A stretch of 64,000 bases of DNA from Ramlibacter sp. WS9 (GTDB lineage: Bacteria > Pseudomonadota > Gammaproteobacteria > Burkholderiales > Burkholderiaceae_C): NCBI RefSeq assembly GCF_003797765.1, contig NZ_RKMB01000007.1:186001-250000 (forward strand). The letters are read 5' to 3'. The position numbers were made by a program, and so were the translations under genes. The number at the start of each line of letters is the position of its first letter. Within the stretch, counting starts at the first letter, position 1. Shown in pieces: positions 1 to 7,768 of this stretch. Below the pieces are notes generated by a model. It was given only the letters and a program-made list of their open reading frames with translations, made no database searches and was not told the origin of the DNA.

Positions 1-725
1 ATGCTGAAGATCACCGGCAGCGTGAAGTAGGTGTTGTGGACGCTGCGCTGCTTGCCGCGCTTGCCGTGGATCGGGTCGACCGGCTCGCCTGCCTTGATGG
101 AGGCGATCACCTTCTTCTGCCCGGGGATGATCCAGAAGAACACGTTGGCGCTCATCGCCGTGGCAATCATGGCGCCCACCAGGAGGAAGGCCGCGCGGCC
201 CGCGAACCAGTGGCAGGCCAGCCACGAGGCCACGCAGACCAGCACGAGCACCAGCGCGCCGACGATCGCGTCACCGTTCTTGCTTTGGCCGAAGAACCGG
301 CATATCGCGTCGTACAGCAGCCAGAACACCGCGAGGAACGACAGCGCCACGGCGATGGCCGCGGCAGGCTGCCAGTCCATCAGCGACTTGTCGATCAGGT
401 AGGTACTGGCGCTCCAGAGGTACGAAACGGTGAAGAGGGCGAAGCCCGTCATCCAGGTGGTGTAGCTCTCCCAGTAGAACCAGTGCAGGTGTTCGGGCAA
501 CTTGGGCGGCGAGACGTTGAACTTGACCGGGTGGTAGAAGCCGCCGCCGTGGACGGCCCACAACTCGCCGCTGACGCCCTGCTTCTTCAGGTCTTCATCG
601 ACAGGCGGCGTGAGACTGGAATCGAGAAAGACGAAGTAGAACGAGGAGCCGACCCACGCGATGGCGGTGATGACGTGGACCCAGCGCAGGAGCAGATTGG
701 CCCAGTCGAAGAGATAGCTTTCCAT
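1..725 (-). CDS. puuD: Urate hydroxylase PuuD, N-terminal part (partial)
   Basis: The gene starts at 725 and runs off the left edge, so only about 241 N-terminal residues are present. It begins MESYLFDWANLLLRWVHVI and has several hydrophobic helices, with the segments WVHVITAIAWVGSSFYFVF and LWAVHGGGFYH typical of the membrane urate oxidase N-terminal domain. PuuD proteins are inner-membrane enzymes that convert urate to 5-hydroxyisourate and often end in a cytochrome c domain, which would lie outside the window. A palindrome about 105 bp upstream is shared with the uraH/GntR promoter. The neighbouring xdhC, uraH, puuE and uraD-allC support a role in purine breakdown. Family assignment is firm; the C-terminal architecture cannot be seen. 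Confidence 0.9.
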   Translation of the reverse strand, partial: MESYLFDWANLLLRWVHVITAIAWVGSSFYFVFLDSSLTPPVDEDLKKQGVSGELWAVHGGGFYHPVKFNVSPPKLPEHLHWFYWESYTTWMTGFALFTVSYLWSASTYLIDKSLMDWQPAAAIAVALSFLAVFWLLYDAICRFFGQSKNGDAIVGALVLVLVCVASWLACHWFAGRAAFLLVGAMIATAMSANVFFWIIPGQKKVIASIKAGEPVDPIHGKRGKQRSVHNTYFTLPVIFS

Positions 726-829
726 GTTGGATGAACTGTGGAAGCCTGCTCACCACTGCGGGCGCTCTGAGCAGTTGGGGCCGCGAACAACGGGAAGGGT
801 CCCGGGCTCCGCTGCGGCCTGTGCACCGA

Positions 830-841
830 AGTGTATACAGT
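830..841. promoter_or_regulatory. Putative GntR operator upstream of puuD
   Basis: AGTGTATACAGT contains the perfect 8-bp palindrome TGTATACA. It matches 11 of 12 bases of the palindrome at 2723-2734, and the T-rich bases that follow are also similar. It lies in the gap between puuD and xdhC, upstream of puuD. Short palindromes with a TA-rich core are usual for FCD-type GntR regulators, so the local GntR protein is the likely binder (inference). Confidence 0.55.
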
Positions 842-868
842 TTTGTCGGGGAGGGCCAGCGCAACCCA

Positions 869-1672
869 TCAGGGTTTGTCCGGGGGAGCGAATTGCAGGA
901 TCTGCGCCGCGACACTCACGGCGATGACCTCGGGCTCTTTGCCGGTGATGCCCGGCAAGCCAATGGGGCAGGTGATCCGCGCCAGCTCGGCGTCACTGAA
1001 TCCTCGGTCTTGCAACCGGTGCCGGAAGGTCGCCCACTTGGTCTTGCTGCCGATCAGGCCGATGTAGGGAAGATCGTCCGACTCCCTCAGCCTGCGAAGG
1101 CAGGCCGCCACGACGTCCAAGTCCTCTGCGTGGCTGAAACTCATGATGAGGATGCGCGAACCCGGCGCCAAGCCGGCCACCGCGCCGTGCACTGGATCGG
1201 AATGCTCGCACACGACGTTCGCAGGCACCTGCTCGGGAAAGATCTCGTCGCGGCTGTCGATCCAGGACACCGCGAACGGCAGTGCCGACAACACGTTGGC
1301 CAACGCCTTGCCCACATGGCCGCCGCCGAACAGGGCCAGGGGTGACAGGTGCGGCGCGAGCCGCTCTTCCAACGCGGGTATGTCGTCAGCGCCGATACGC
1401 TCGAAGCGCAAGTCCACGACGCCCCCGCAACATTGGCCGAGGCTGGGCCCCAATGGATATGTGCGCACAAGATCGTCCGACGCGCCGGCCAAGTGCCGCC
1501 GCGCTTCATCGATCGCCTGGAACTCCAGGTGGCCGCCGCCGATGGTCCCGACCACGCCATCGGCGAAGACGGCCATCCATGCACCCGCCTCACGCGGCGC
1601 CGAGCCCTTTGTGGTGTCGACGGACACCAACACGGCGTCTTCGTCAACGAGCCTGGATGTGACAACATTCAT
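869..1672 (-). CDS. xdhC: Xanthine dehydrogenase accessory protein XdhC
   Basis: A 267-residue protein of the XdhC/CoxI family. XdhC proteins bind molybdenum cofactor and help load its sulfurated form into xanthine dehydrogenase. Visible landmarks are SAPREAGAWM near residue 24, GTIGGGHLEFQAI near residue 43, the cysteine pair in LGQCCGGVVDL, a Rossmann-like LALFGGGHVG at mid-protein, and YIGLIGSKTK near the C terminus. The xdhA and xdhB subunit genes are not in the window. It is transcribed toward puuD with a gap of about 140 bp, and its position beside urate genes fits the hypoxanthine to urate step. Confidence 0.9.
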   Translation of the reverse strand: MNVVTSRLVDEDAVLVSVDTTKGSAPREAGAWMAVFADGVVGTIGGGHLEFQAIDEARRHLAGASDDLVRTYPLGPSLGQCCGGVVDLRFERIGADDIPALEERLAPHLSPLALFGGGHVGKALANVLSALPFAVSWIDSRDEIFPEQVPANVVCEHSDPVHGAVAGLAPGSRILIMSFSHAEDLDVVAACLRRLRESDDLPYIGLIGSKTKWATFRHRLQDRGFSDAELARITCPIGLPGITGKEPEVIAVSVAAQILQFAPPDKP

Positions 1673-1812
1673 GGAAATCGCGGTGAACAGGGCGTCTAAT
1701 CGAAAAGAGCGAAACTAATGAGTAACGGCAGTCGTCCAAAAGAACAGTATCGCGTTCAATTGAGCTCAGCTGTAACCGCGCCCGAGAAAAGCGCACCATC
1801 CCGGAGACGTTC

Positions 1813-2340
1813 ATGAAGCATATTCCCCGCCTGCGCTATTCGTTGCCGGGCGCCCTGGCCGCCATTGGTGCGGCCATTCTTGCAAGCTGCTCCTCGTCCG
1901 TGCCGCTCAAGGAGCCGGCCGCGCAGGCTCCGGTCGATTCCAAAGCGCCCGCTGAAGCCCAGGCGCCCAGCACCAGCCCTTCGTACGCCAGCTCGCGCGC
2001 TTCCAGCGCCGCCACGGCACGCGCGTATCGCGCAGACGCCGCATCGCACCTGTACGCCGCGAATTCTGAACGCATCTACAAGGGCCGCCTGCCGCCCATG
2101 CTGTACGCCATCGGCGTGCTGCAGGTGGAAGTCGACGGCCGCGGCGCCGTGCGCAAGCTCGACTGGATGCGCGCGCCCAAGCACGCGCCGGAAGTGATTG
2201 CCGAGATCGAGCGCACCGTCCGCGCCGCGGCGCCGTTCCCCGTGCCCGCCCGTATGGGCAAGGTGGTTTACACGGACACGTGGCTGTGGCACAAGAGCGG
2301 CCGCTTCCAGCTGGATACGTTGACCGAAGGTCAGGACTGA
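1813..2340 (+). CDS. Predicted lipoprotein with TonB-like C-terminal domain
   Basis: A 175-residue protein with a signal peptide ending in a lipobox (AAILASC, Cys near residue 25). A Pro/Ala/Ser-rich, probably disordered linker follows to about residue 80. The C-terminal part (YKGRLPPMLYAIGVLQVEVD, RAAAPFPVPARM) resembles the TonB C-terminal/energy-transducer fold, where a beta strand with G-x-V is followed by an AAPFP motif. It is probably anchored to a membrane and faces the periplasm. It points away from xdhC and converges with uraH, with only 2 bp between the stop codons. Nothing ties it to purine use; the function is unknown. Confidence 0.7.
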   Translation: MKHIPRLRYSLPGALAAIGAAILASCSSSVPLKEPAAQAPVDSKAPAEAQAPSTSPSYASSRASSAATARAYRADAASHLYAANSERIYKGRLPPMLYAIGVLQVEVDGRGAVRKLDWMRAPKHAPEVIAEIERTVRAAAPFPVPARMGKVVYTDTWLWHKSGRFQLDTLTEGQD

Positions 2341-2342
2341 GC

Positions 2343-2696
2343 TCACGAGCCCCGGTACGTCGAATAGCTCCACGGGCTCACCAGCAGCGGCACGTGGTAA
2401 TGCTGCTCCGGGTGGGCCACGCCGAAGTCCAGCGCCACCTGGTTCAGAAAGCTCGGCTCGGGCAGCGCCACGCCTTTTGATTTGAAGTAGCCGGCCACAT
2501 CGAACACGAGCCGGTACGTCCCCTTCTTCAAGCTCGCACTGTCGTACAGCGGGCCGTCCGGGCTGCGCCCGTCTTCGTTGAGCGTGAAGCGCTTGACCAA
2601 GGCCGAGCTCTCGCCTTGCGTCGTGTAAAGCGCCACCGCCATGCCGGCGGCGGGGCAGCCGTGCATGGTGTCCAGGACGTGCGTGCTCAGGCCCAT
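2343..2696 (-). CDS. uraH: 5-hydroxyisourate hydrolase
   Basis: A 117-residue transthyretin-like protein, the normal size for HIU hydrolase. It hydrolyses 5-hydroxyisourate, the PuuD product, to OHCU. The start at 2696 was chosen over an upstream ATG because the family begins MGLSTHVLDTMHGCPA, with the conserved His in the first strand. The protein ends in the diagnostic YRGS tetrapeptide. The palindrome at 2723-2734 sits 27 bp upstream of the start codon. It is divergent from the GntR regulator gene. Confidence 0.95.
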   Translation of the reverse strand: MGLSTHVLDTMHGCPAAGMAVALYTTQGESSALVKRFTLNEDGRSPDGPLYDSASLKKGTYRLVFDVAGYFKSKGVALPEPSFLNQVALDFGVAHPEQHYHVPLLVSPWSYSTYRGS

Positions 2697-2722
2697 CGCG
2701 ATCTCCAAATATTGTGGACGAT

Positions 2723-2734
2723 AGTGTATACACT
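2723..2734. promoter_or_regulatory. Putative GntR operator between uraH and the regulator
   Basis: AGTGTATACACT is a perfect 12-bp palindrome in the 67-bp divergent region between uraH and the GntR gene. A close relative lies upstream of puuD at 830-841. A site here could control uraH and the regulator at once. Confidence 0.65.
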
Positions 2735-2763
2735 TTTTGGATTTGCGGCTATCATGCCGATCC

Positions 2764-3432
2764 ATGGAGTCGTCATCCACCACTCATTTCATCGTCGAGT
2801 CGCTGACACGGGCGATCGTGGAGCACCGGCTTCAGCCCGGTACCAAGCTGGCCGAACAGAAGCTGGCCGACCATTTCGGCGTGTCGCGCACACTGGTGCG
2901 GCAAGCGCTTTTCCAGCTGACGCAGAACCGCCTGATCAGGATGGAGCCTGCCCGCGGCGCCTTCGTCGCCGCGCCCACCGTCGAAGAAGCTCGCCAGGTT
3001 TTCGCCGTGCGCCGGATGCTGGAGGGCGAAATGACGCGCGCCTTCGTGCGCGAGGTGACGCCCGCCAAAGTGCGAGCACTGCGCGAGCACATCGCGCAAG
3101 AAAAGGCCGCGGTCGACGACAACGACGCGGCCAACCGCATCGAGCTGCTCGGCGATTTTCACGTGCGGATGGCCGAACTCATGGGCAACGAGGTGCTGGC
3201 GCAGATGCTGCGCGACCTCGTCTCCCGCAGCTCGCTGATCACGCTGATGTACCAGCGCGCCGGCGCCGCCCGCCACTCCCAGGAAGAACACGTCGAGCTC
3301 GTCAAGGCGATCGCCGCGAAAGACGAGACCCGCGCCGTGAAGCTGATGCACGAGCACCTGCTGCACGTGGAAGAGAGCCTGGCATTCGACCGCAAAGTGC
3401 CAACGCACGACGTCGCTGCCGCCCTGTCTTGA
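2764..3432 (+). CDS. GntR family transcriptional regulator (FCD subfamily)
   Basis: A 222-residue regulator with an N-terminal winged helix-turn-helix (about residues 8-75, KLAEQKLADHFGVSRTLVRQ) and an all-helical FCD ligand domain (about 80-210). The FCD metal-ligand pattern is visible as GDFHVRMAEL, EEHVELV and HEHLLHVEE. The start at 2764 is preferred to the upstream in-frame start because it follows the palindrome and begins directly before the HTH. It lies upstream of puuE and divergent from uraH, so a role as urate or allantoin-pathway regulator is likely but inferred. Confidence 0.88.
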   Translation: MESSSTTHFIVESLTRAIVEHRLQPGTKLAEQKLADHFGVSRTLVRQALFQLTQNRLIRMEPARGAFVAAPTVEEARQVFAVRRMLEGEMTRAFVREVTPAKVRALREHIAQEKAAVDDNDAANRIELLGDFHVRMAELMGNEVLAQMLRDLVSRSSLITLMYQRAGAARHSQEEHVELVKAIAAKDETRAVKLMHEHLLHVEESLAFDRKVPTHDVAAALS

Positions 3433-3443
3433 ATCGCACTGCC

Positions 3444-4391
3444 ATGACATACGACAGCACAGCCCCCTACCCGCGAGACCTTGCCGGCTACGGCCGCAAC
3501 CCGCCCCATGCGCGCTGGCCGGGCAACGCTCGCGTGGCTGTGCAGTTCGTGCTGAACTACGAAGAAGGCGGCGAAAACTCAGTGCTGCACGGCGACGCGG
3601 GTTCGGAGCAATTCCTCTCGGAGATGTTCAACCCGGCTAGCTACCCGGCGCGGCACCTGAGCATGGAAGGCATCTACGAATACGGCTCGCGCGCGGGCGC
3701 CTGGCGCATTCTGCGTGAGTTCGAACGGCGAAGCTTGCCGCTCACGGTCTTCGGCGTCAGCATGGCGTTGCAACGCCATCCGGAATTGACCACTGCCTTC
3801 AAGGAAGCAGGCCACGAAATCGCCTGCCACGGACTGCGCTGGATCCACTACCAGAGCATCGATGAGGCGACTGAGCGCGAACATATGCGGCTGGGCATGC
3901 AGATCATCGAACAGCTCACAGGCGAACGCGCCCTGGGCTGGTACACCGGCCGCGACAGCCCCAACACCCGCCGGCTGGTTGCGGATTACGGCGGCTTCGA
4001 ATACGACAGCGACTACTACGGCGACGACCTGCCGTTCTGGATGAAGGTCAAGAAGACCGACGGCACCGTGGCGCCGCACCTCATCGTGCCCTATTCGCTC
4101 GACACCAACGACATGCGCTTTTCCCTGCCGCAGGGCTTCGCGCAGGCCGAAGACTTTTTCGTCTACTTGCGCGACAGCTTCGATGCGCTGTATGCGGAAG
4201 GCGACCCCAACGGAGAAGACCGACCCAAGATGATGAGCGTCGGCATGCACTGCCGACTGCTCGGCCGCCCGGGCCGCATCGTCGCGCTGCAGCGCTTCCT
4301 GGACCACGTGCAGAAGCACGAGCACGTCTGGGTTTGCCGGCGCATCGACATCGCGCGGCACTGGAAGTCCACGCACCCCTACAAAGGCTGA
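3444..4391 (+). CDS. puuE: Allantoinase PuuE (polysaccharide deacetylase family)
   Basis: A 315-residue protein of the PuuE family. These are deacetylase-fold allantoinases that open allantoin to allantoate and differ from the metal-dependent amidohydrolase AllB. Recognisable stretches are YPRDLAGYGRNPPHARWPG at the N terminus, ARVAVQFVLNYEEGGENSV, GHEIACHGLRWIHYQ, WYTGRDSPNTRRLV, and YSLDTNDMRF. It starts 11 bp after the GntR gene and ends 2 bp before uraD-allC, so it belongs to the urate operon. Confidence 0.93.
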   Translation: MTYDSTAPYPRDLAGYGRNPPHARWPGNARVAVQFVLNYEEGGENSVLHGDAGSEQFLSEMFNPASYPARHLSMEGIYEYGSRAGAWRILREFERRSLPLTVFGVSMALQRHPELTTAFKEAGHEIACHGLRWIHYQSIDEATEREHMRLGMQIIEQLTGERALGWYTGRDSPNTRRLVADYGGFEYDSDYYGDDLPFWMKVKKTDGTVAPHLIVPYSLDTNDMRFSLPQGFAQAEDFFVYLRDSFDALYAEGDPNGEDRPKMMSVGMHCRLLGRPGRIVALQRFLDHVQKHEHVWVCRRIDIARHWKSTHPYKG

Positions 4392-4393
4392 CC

Positions 4394-6208
4394 ATGGCGC
4401 CTACGCTCGCCCAACTGAACGCGGCTTCCTCCGACGAAGCGGCTCTCCTGCTCGATGGCTTGTACGAGCATTCACCGTGGATCGCGCGGGCCGCTCTCGC
4501 GCAGCGCCCTTTCAAGTCGCCGGCACATCTCAAGCACGCCATGGCGAGAATCGTGGCGGAGGCCGGCCGCGACAAGCAGCTCGGGCTGATTCGCGCCCAC
4601 CCCGAACTCGCCGGCAAGGCCATGGTGAGCAAGACGCTCACGGCGGAATCCACGAACGAGCAGAGCAAGGCCGGCCTCACGGACTGCACGCCGGAAGAAT
4701 TCGCGAAGATCCAGCAGCTCAATGCCGGCTACAACGCGAAATTCGGGTTTCCGTTCATCCTGGCCGTGCGCGGGCCGCGCGGCACGGGGTTGACCAAGAA
4801 AGAGATCATCGACACCTTCGAGCGCCGCCTGGACAACCCGGCCGATTTCGAGTTGGCCGAGTGCCTGCGCAACATCCACCGCATCGTGGAGATTCGCCTG
4901 AACGACAAGTTCGGCGTGGAGCCCGTGCTGGGCAACATGGTGTGGGACTGGCAGGAACACCTGGCCGAGTTCAGCGATCCGGAGTTCAAGGAGAAGGGCC
5001 AGCTCACCGTCACCTACCTCACCGACGCGCACCGCGCCGCTGCGCTGCGGATTGCCGGCAACATGAAGGACTGCGGGTTCGATGACGTGGGGATCGATGC
5101 GGTGGGGAATGTTGTGGGGCGGTACAAGGCGAGCCCTCACCCCAGCCCTCTCCGACAGGGAGAGGGAGCAAAACCCAAGACCCTCATGACGGGTTCGCAC
5201 TACGACACCGTGCGCAACGGCGGCAAGTACGACGGGCGACTGGGCATCTTCACGCCCATGGCCTGCGTGCGCGAACTGTCGCGCCAGGGCCGGCGGCTGC
5301 CGTTCGACTTCGAAGTTATCGGCTTCGCCGAAGAAGAAGGCCAGCGCTACAAGGCGACCTTCCTGGGCTCCGGCGCATTGATCGGCGGATTCAATCCGGC
5401 CTGGCTGGACCAGAAGGACGCCGACGGCGTCACCATGCGTGAAGCCATGGAGCACGCCGGCCTGCCAGGAACGCTGGAGGCCATTGGTGCGTTGAAGCGC
5501 GATCCCGCCGACTACCTGGGCTTCGTCGAAGTGCACATCGAGCAGGGGCCGGTGCTCAATGAGATCGACCTGCCGCTGGGCATCGTCACATCCATCAACG
5601 GCGGCGTCCGTTACCTCTGCGAAGTGGTCGGCATGGCCAGCCATGCGGGCACCACACCGATGAACAGCCGCCGCGACGCCGCGTCGGCCGTCGCCGAACT
5701 CGCGCTCTACATCGAAAAGCGTGCCTCAAAGGATGGCGACTCGGTCGGCACCATCGGCATCTGGAATGTGCCGGGCGGCTCGACCAACGTCGTGCCCGGC
5801 CGCTGCCAGTTCACGCTGGACCTGCGCGCGCCGACCAACGCGCAACGCGACGCGCTCGTCAACGACGTGTTGGCCGAACTGGCGGCTATCTGCGAGCGGC
5901 GAGGCGTGCACCATACGGTCGAGGAGACCATGCGCGCCGCGGCCGCCCCCAGCGCGCCGGATTGGCAGCAGCGCTGGGAGCGCGCGGTCGATGCACTGGG
6001 CGTTCCGCTGTACCGCATGCCCAGCGGCGCCGGCCACGACGCGATGAAGCTGCACGAAGTGATGCCGCAGGCCATGCTGTTCGTGCGCGGCCAGAACTCG
6101 GGCATCAGCCACAACCCGCTGGAGTCCAGCACCAGCGACGACATGCAACTCGCCGTGGAGGCGTTCCAGCTGCTGCTGGACAACCTGTCCAAAGAAATTC
6201 TCACATGA
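4394..6208 (+). CDS. Fused OHCU decarboxylase / allantoate amidohydrolase
   Basis: A 604-residue fusion. Residues 1-170 are UraD-like: the catalytic His lies in RAHPELAGKA, followed by STNEQSKAGLT and NAGYNAKFGFPFILAVRG. UraD decarboxylates OHCU to S-allantoin. Residues 190-604 are an M20 allantoate amidohydrolase (AllC-like), with metal-site motifs TGSHYDTVRNGGKYDGRLG, GFAEEEGQRY and EVHIEQGPVL, and a late SGAGHDAM. The two enzymes flank the allantoinase step supplied by PuuE, just upstream. A palindromic repeat sits in frame near residue 250 (5134-5168) in a predicted loop just before TGSHYDTV. The stop overlaps the next start (ATGA). An upstream in-frame ATG at 4334 lies inside puuE and was rejected. 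Confidence 0.9.
   Translation: MAPTLAQLNAASSDEAALLLDGLYEHSPWIARAALAQRPFKSPAHLKHAMARIVAEAGRDKQLGLIRAHPELAGKAMVSKTLTAESTNEQSKAGLTDCTPEEFAKIQQLNAGYNAKFGFPFILAVRGPRGTGLTKKEIIDTFERRLDNPADFELAECLRNIHRIVEIRLNDKFGVEPVLGNMVWDWQEHLAEFSDPEFKEKGQLTVTYLTDAHRAAALRIAGNMKDCGFDDVGIDAVGNVVGRYKASPHPSPLRQGEGAKPKTLMTGSHYDTVRNGGKYDGRLGIFTPMACVRELSRQGRRLPFDFEVIGFAEEEGQRYKATFLGSGALIGGFNPAWLDQKDADGVTMREAMEHAGLPGTLEAIGALKRDPADYLGFVEVHIEQGPVLNEIDLPLGIVTSINGGVRYLCEVVGMASHAGTTPMNSRRDAASAVAELALYIEKRASKDGDSVGTIGIWNVPGGSTNVVPGRCQFTLDLRAPTNAQRDALVNDVLAELAAICERRGVHHTVEETMRAAAAPSAPDWQQRWERAVDALGVPLYRMPSGAGHDAMKLHEVMPQAMLFVRGQNSGISHNPLESSTSDDMQLAVEAFQLLLDNLSKEILT
5134..5168. repeat. Palindromic CCCTCTCC/GGAGAGGG repeat inside uraD-allC
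   Basis: This 35-bp unit reads CCCTCACCCCAGCCCTCTCC, then a short loop, then GGGAGAGGGAG. The arms form a stable stem. It is translated in frame as SPHPSPLRQGEGA. Nearly identical units occur at 11404-11438, 36095-36132 (reversed) and 36144-36178. Confidence 0.85.
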
Positions 6209-7428
6209 CCGACTACGACAAACTCGACGCCTGGGTCGACGCCCATTTCGATGAGGAAGTGCGCTTCCTGCAGGAGCTCGTCCGCGTTCCCACCGACACC
6301 CCGCCCGGCGACAACGCGCCGCACGCGGAGCGTACTGCCGACCTGCTGCAAGGCTTCGGCTTCGAGGCCGAAAAGCATGCGGTGCCGCAAGCCGAGGTGC
6401 GCGACTACGGCCTGCAATCCATCACCAACCTGATCGTGCGCCGGCGCTACGGCGAAGGCCGCACCATTGCGCTGAACGCGCACGGCGACGTGGTTCCGCC
6501 CGGTGAAGGCTGGAGCCGTGAACCATACGGCGGCGAGATTCAAGACGGCAAGATCTACGGCCGCGCCACCGCCGTGAGCAAGAGTGACTTCGCGAGCTTC
6601 ACCTTCGCTGTCCGCGCGCTGGAGTCGCTGCAGGCGAAGCTGAACGGCACTATTGAACTGCACTTCACCTACGACGAGGAGTTCGGCGGCGAGATGGGCC
6701 CGGGCTGGCTGCTGCGCAACAAGCTCACCAAGCCCGACTTGATGATCGCGGCCGGCTTCAGCTACGAAGTGGTGACTGCCCACAACGGCTGCCTGCAGAT
6801 GGAAGTGACGGTGCACGGCAAGATGGCGCATGCAGCCATCCCGGACACCGGCGTCGACGCGCTGCAAGGTGCGGTGCAAATTCTCAATGCGCTGTACGCG
6901 CAGAACCGGCTCTACAAGGATGTGACTTCAAAGGTGCCGGGCATCAATCACCCGTACCTGAACGTGGGGCGGATCGAGGGCGGCACCAACACCAACGTCG
7001 TACCCGGCAAGGTCGTGTTCAAGCTCGATCGCCGCATGATTCCCGAAGAGAACCCGCAGGAAGTGGAAGCCACGATTCGCCGCGTGATCGCCGAGAGCGC
7101 GGCGCTGTCACCCGGCATCACGGTGGATATCAAGCGCCTGCTGTTGGCCAACTCGATGCGCCCCCTGCCCGGCAACCAGCCGCTGGTCGACGCGATCCAG
7201 AAGCACGGCGAACAGGTCTTCGGCGAGCCGATCCCCGCGATGGGAACGCCGCTCTACACCGACGTGCGGTTGTACGCGGAGGCGGGCATTCCCGGCGTGA
7301 TCTACGGCGCCGGGCCACGCACAGTGCTCGAGTCGCATGCCAAACGCGCCGACGAGCGGCTGGATCTGGAAGACCTGCGCCGGGCGACGAAGGTGGTGGC
7401 GCGGACGCTGCGGGATCTGCTGTCCTGA
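6205..7428 (+). CDS. M20 family metallohydrolase (ArgE/DapE-like)
   Basis: A 407-residue M20 peptidase/deacylase-family protein. Metal-ligand motifs are LNAHGDVVPPGEGW (His and Asp), a probable bridging residue in GRATAVSKSDFASF, and the catalytic Glu pair in FTYDEEFGGEMGP. A dimerisation domain spans roughly residues 200-310, with MAHAAIPDTGVDAL. It is the last gene of the urate operon and overlaps uraD-allC by 4 bp. By position it may act on ureidoglycine, ureidoglycolate or another carbamoyl intermediate after allantoate; that substrate is inference. A peptidase or N-acyl amino acid deacylase role is the alternative. Confidence 0.82.
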   Translation: MTDYDKLDAWVDAHFDEEVRFLQELVRVPTDTPPGDNAPHAERTADLLQGFGFEAEKHAVPQAEVRDYGLQSITNLIVRRRYGEGRTIALNAHGDVVPPGEGWSREPYGGEIQDGKIYGRATAVSKSDFASFTFAVRALESLQAKLNGTIELHFTYDEEFGGEMGPGWLLRNKLTKPDLMIAAGFSYEVVTAHNGCLQMEVTVHGKMAHAAIPDTGVDALQGAVQILNALYAQNRLYKDVTSKVPGINHPYLNVGRIEGGTNTNVVPGKVVFKLDRRMIPEENPQEVEATIRRVIAESAALSPGITVDIKRLLLANSMRPLPGNQPLVDAIQKHGEQVFGEPIPAMGTPLYTDVRLYAEAGIPGVIYGAGPRTVLESHAKRADERLDLEDLRRATKVVARTLRDLLS

Positions 7429-7435
7429 AGAGTCT

Positions 7436-7733
7436 GTCACTGCGGGCTTGACCTGCAATCCACGGTTTGCTCGCTCGAGTGGTTGGCGCGATCGAGGCGG
7501 CGGGGCACTCTGCGCTGCGAATGTCCCCCGTCGCGGCAAGCCGCTCCCTCCTCCTTTATTTCGCTACGCAGAGCGCCCCACCACCCCGATCCGGGAAGGT
7601 TGTCGGTATTCGACGGTTGCGCGCCAACTGGGTCCCCCATGGATGCCGGGTGGCCGATGCGGCGAAATGAAGGAGGAGGAAGGCCGTAGGCCGACGGGGG
7701 ACATTCGCTGCATCGGCCACCCGGCGTCCATGG
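7436..7733. repeat. Composite inverted-repeat region between M20 gene and LysR gene
   Basis: The 340-bp gap 7429-7768 holds no gene. At 7436-7462 is a degenerate copy of the TGCGGGCTTGACC...GCAATCCA repeat also found at 20337 and 22467. Arms 7517-7564 and 7662-7708 are near-perfect reverse complements of about 48 bp. Arms 7637-7660 and 7710-7733 are 24-bp reverse complements with one or two mismatches and enclose the second long arm. The order suggests one repeat element lying inside another. Confidence 0.8.
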
Positions 7734-7768
7734 CCCCGCACAGGTCGCTGTGCAGCGCTTCGATGAGA

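Noticed and set aside
2616..4391. A 591-codon frame ending with puuE
   Set aside because: Its N-terminal half is an out-of-frame shadow of the GntR gene. PuuE starts at 3444.
7429..7768. CRISPR array or small gene in the repeat-rich gap
   Set aside because: The repeats are inverted and nested, not regularly spaced direct repeats, and the frames there have no protein features.
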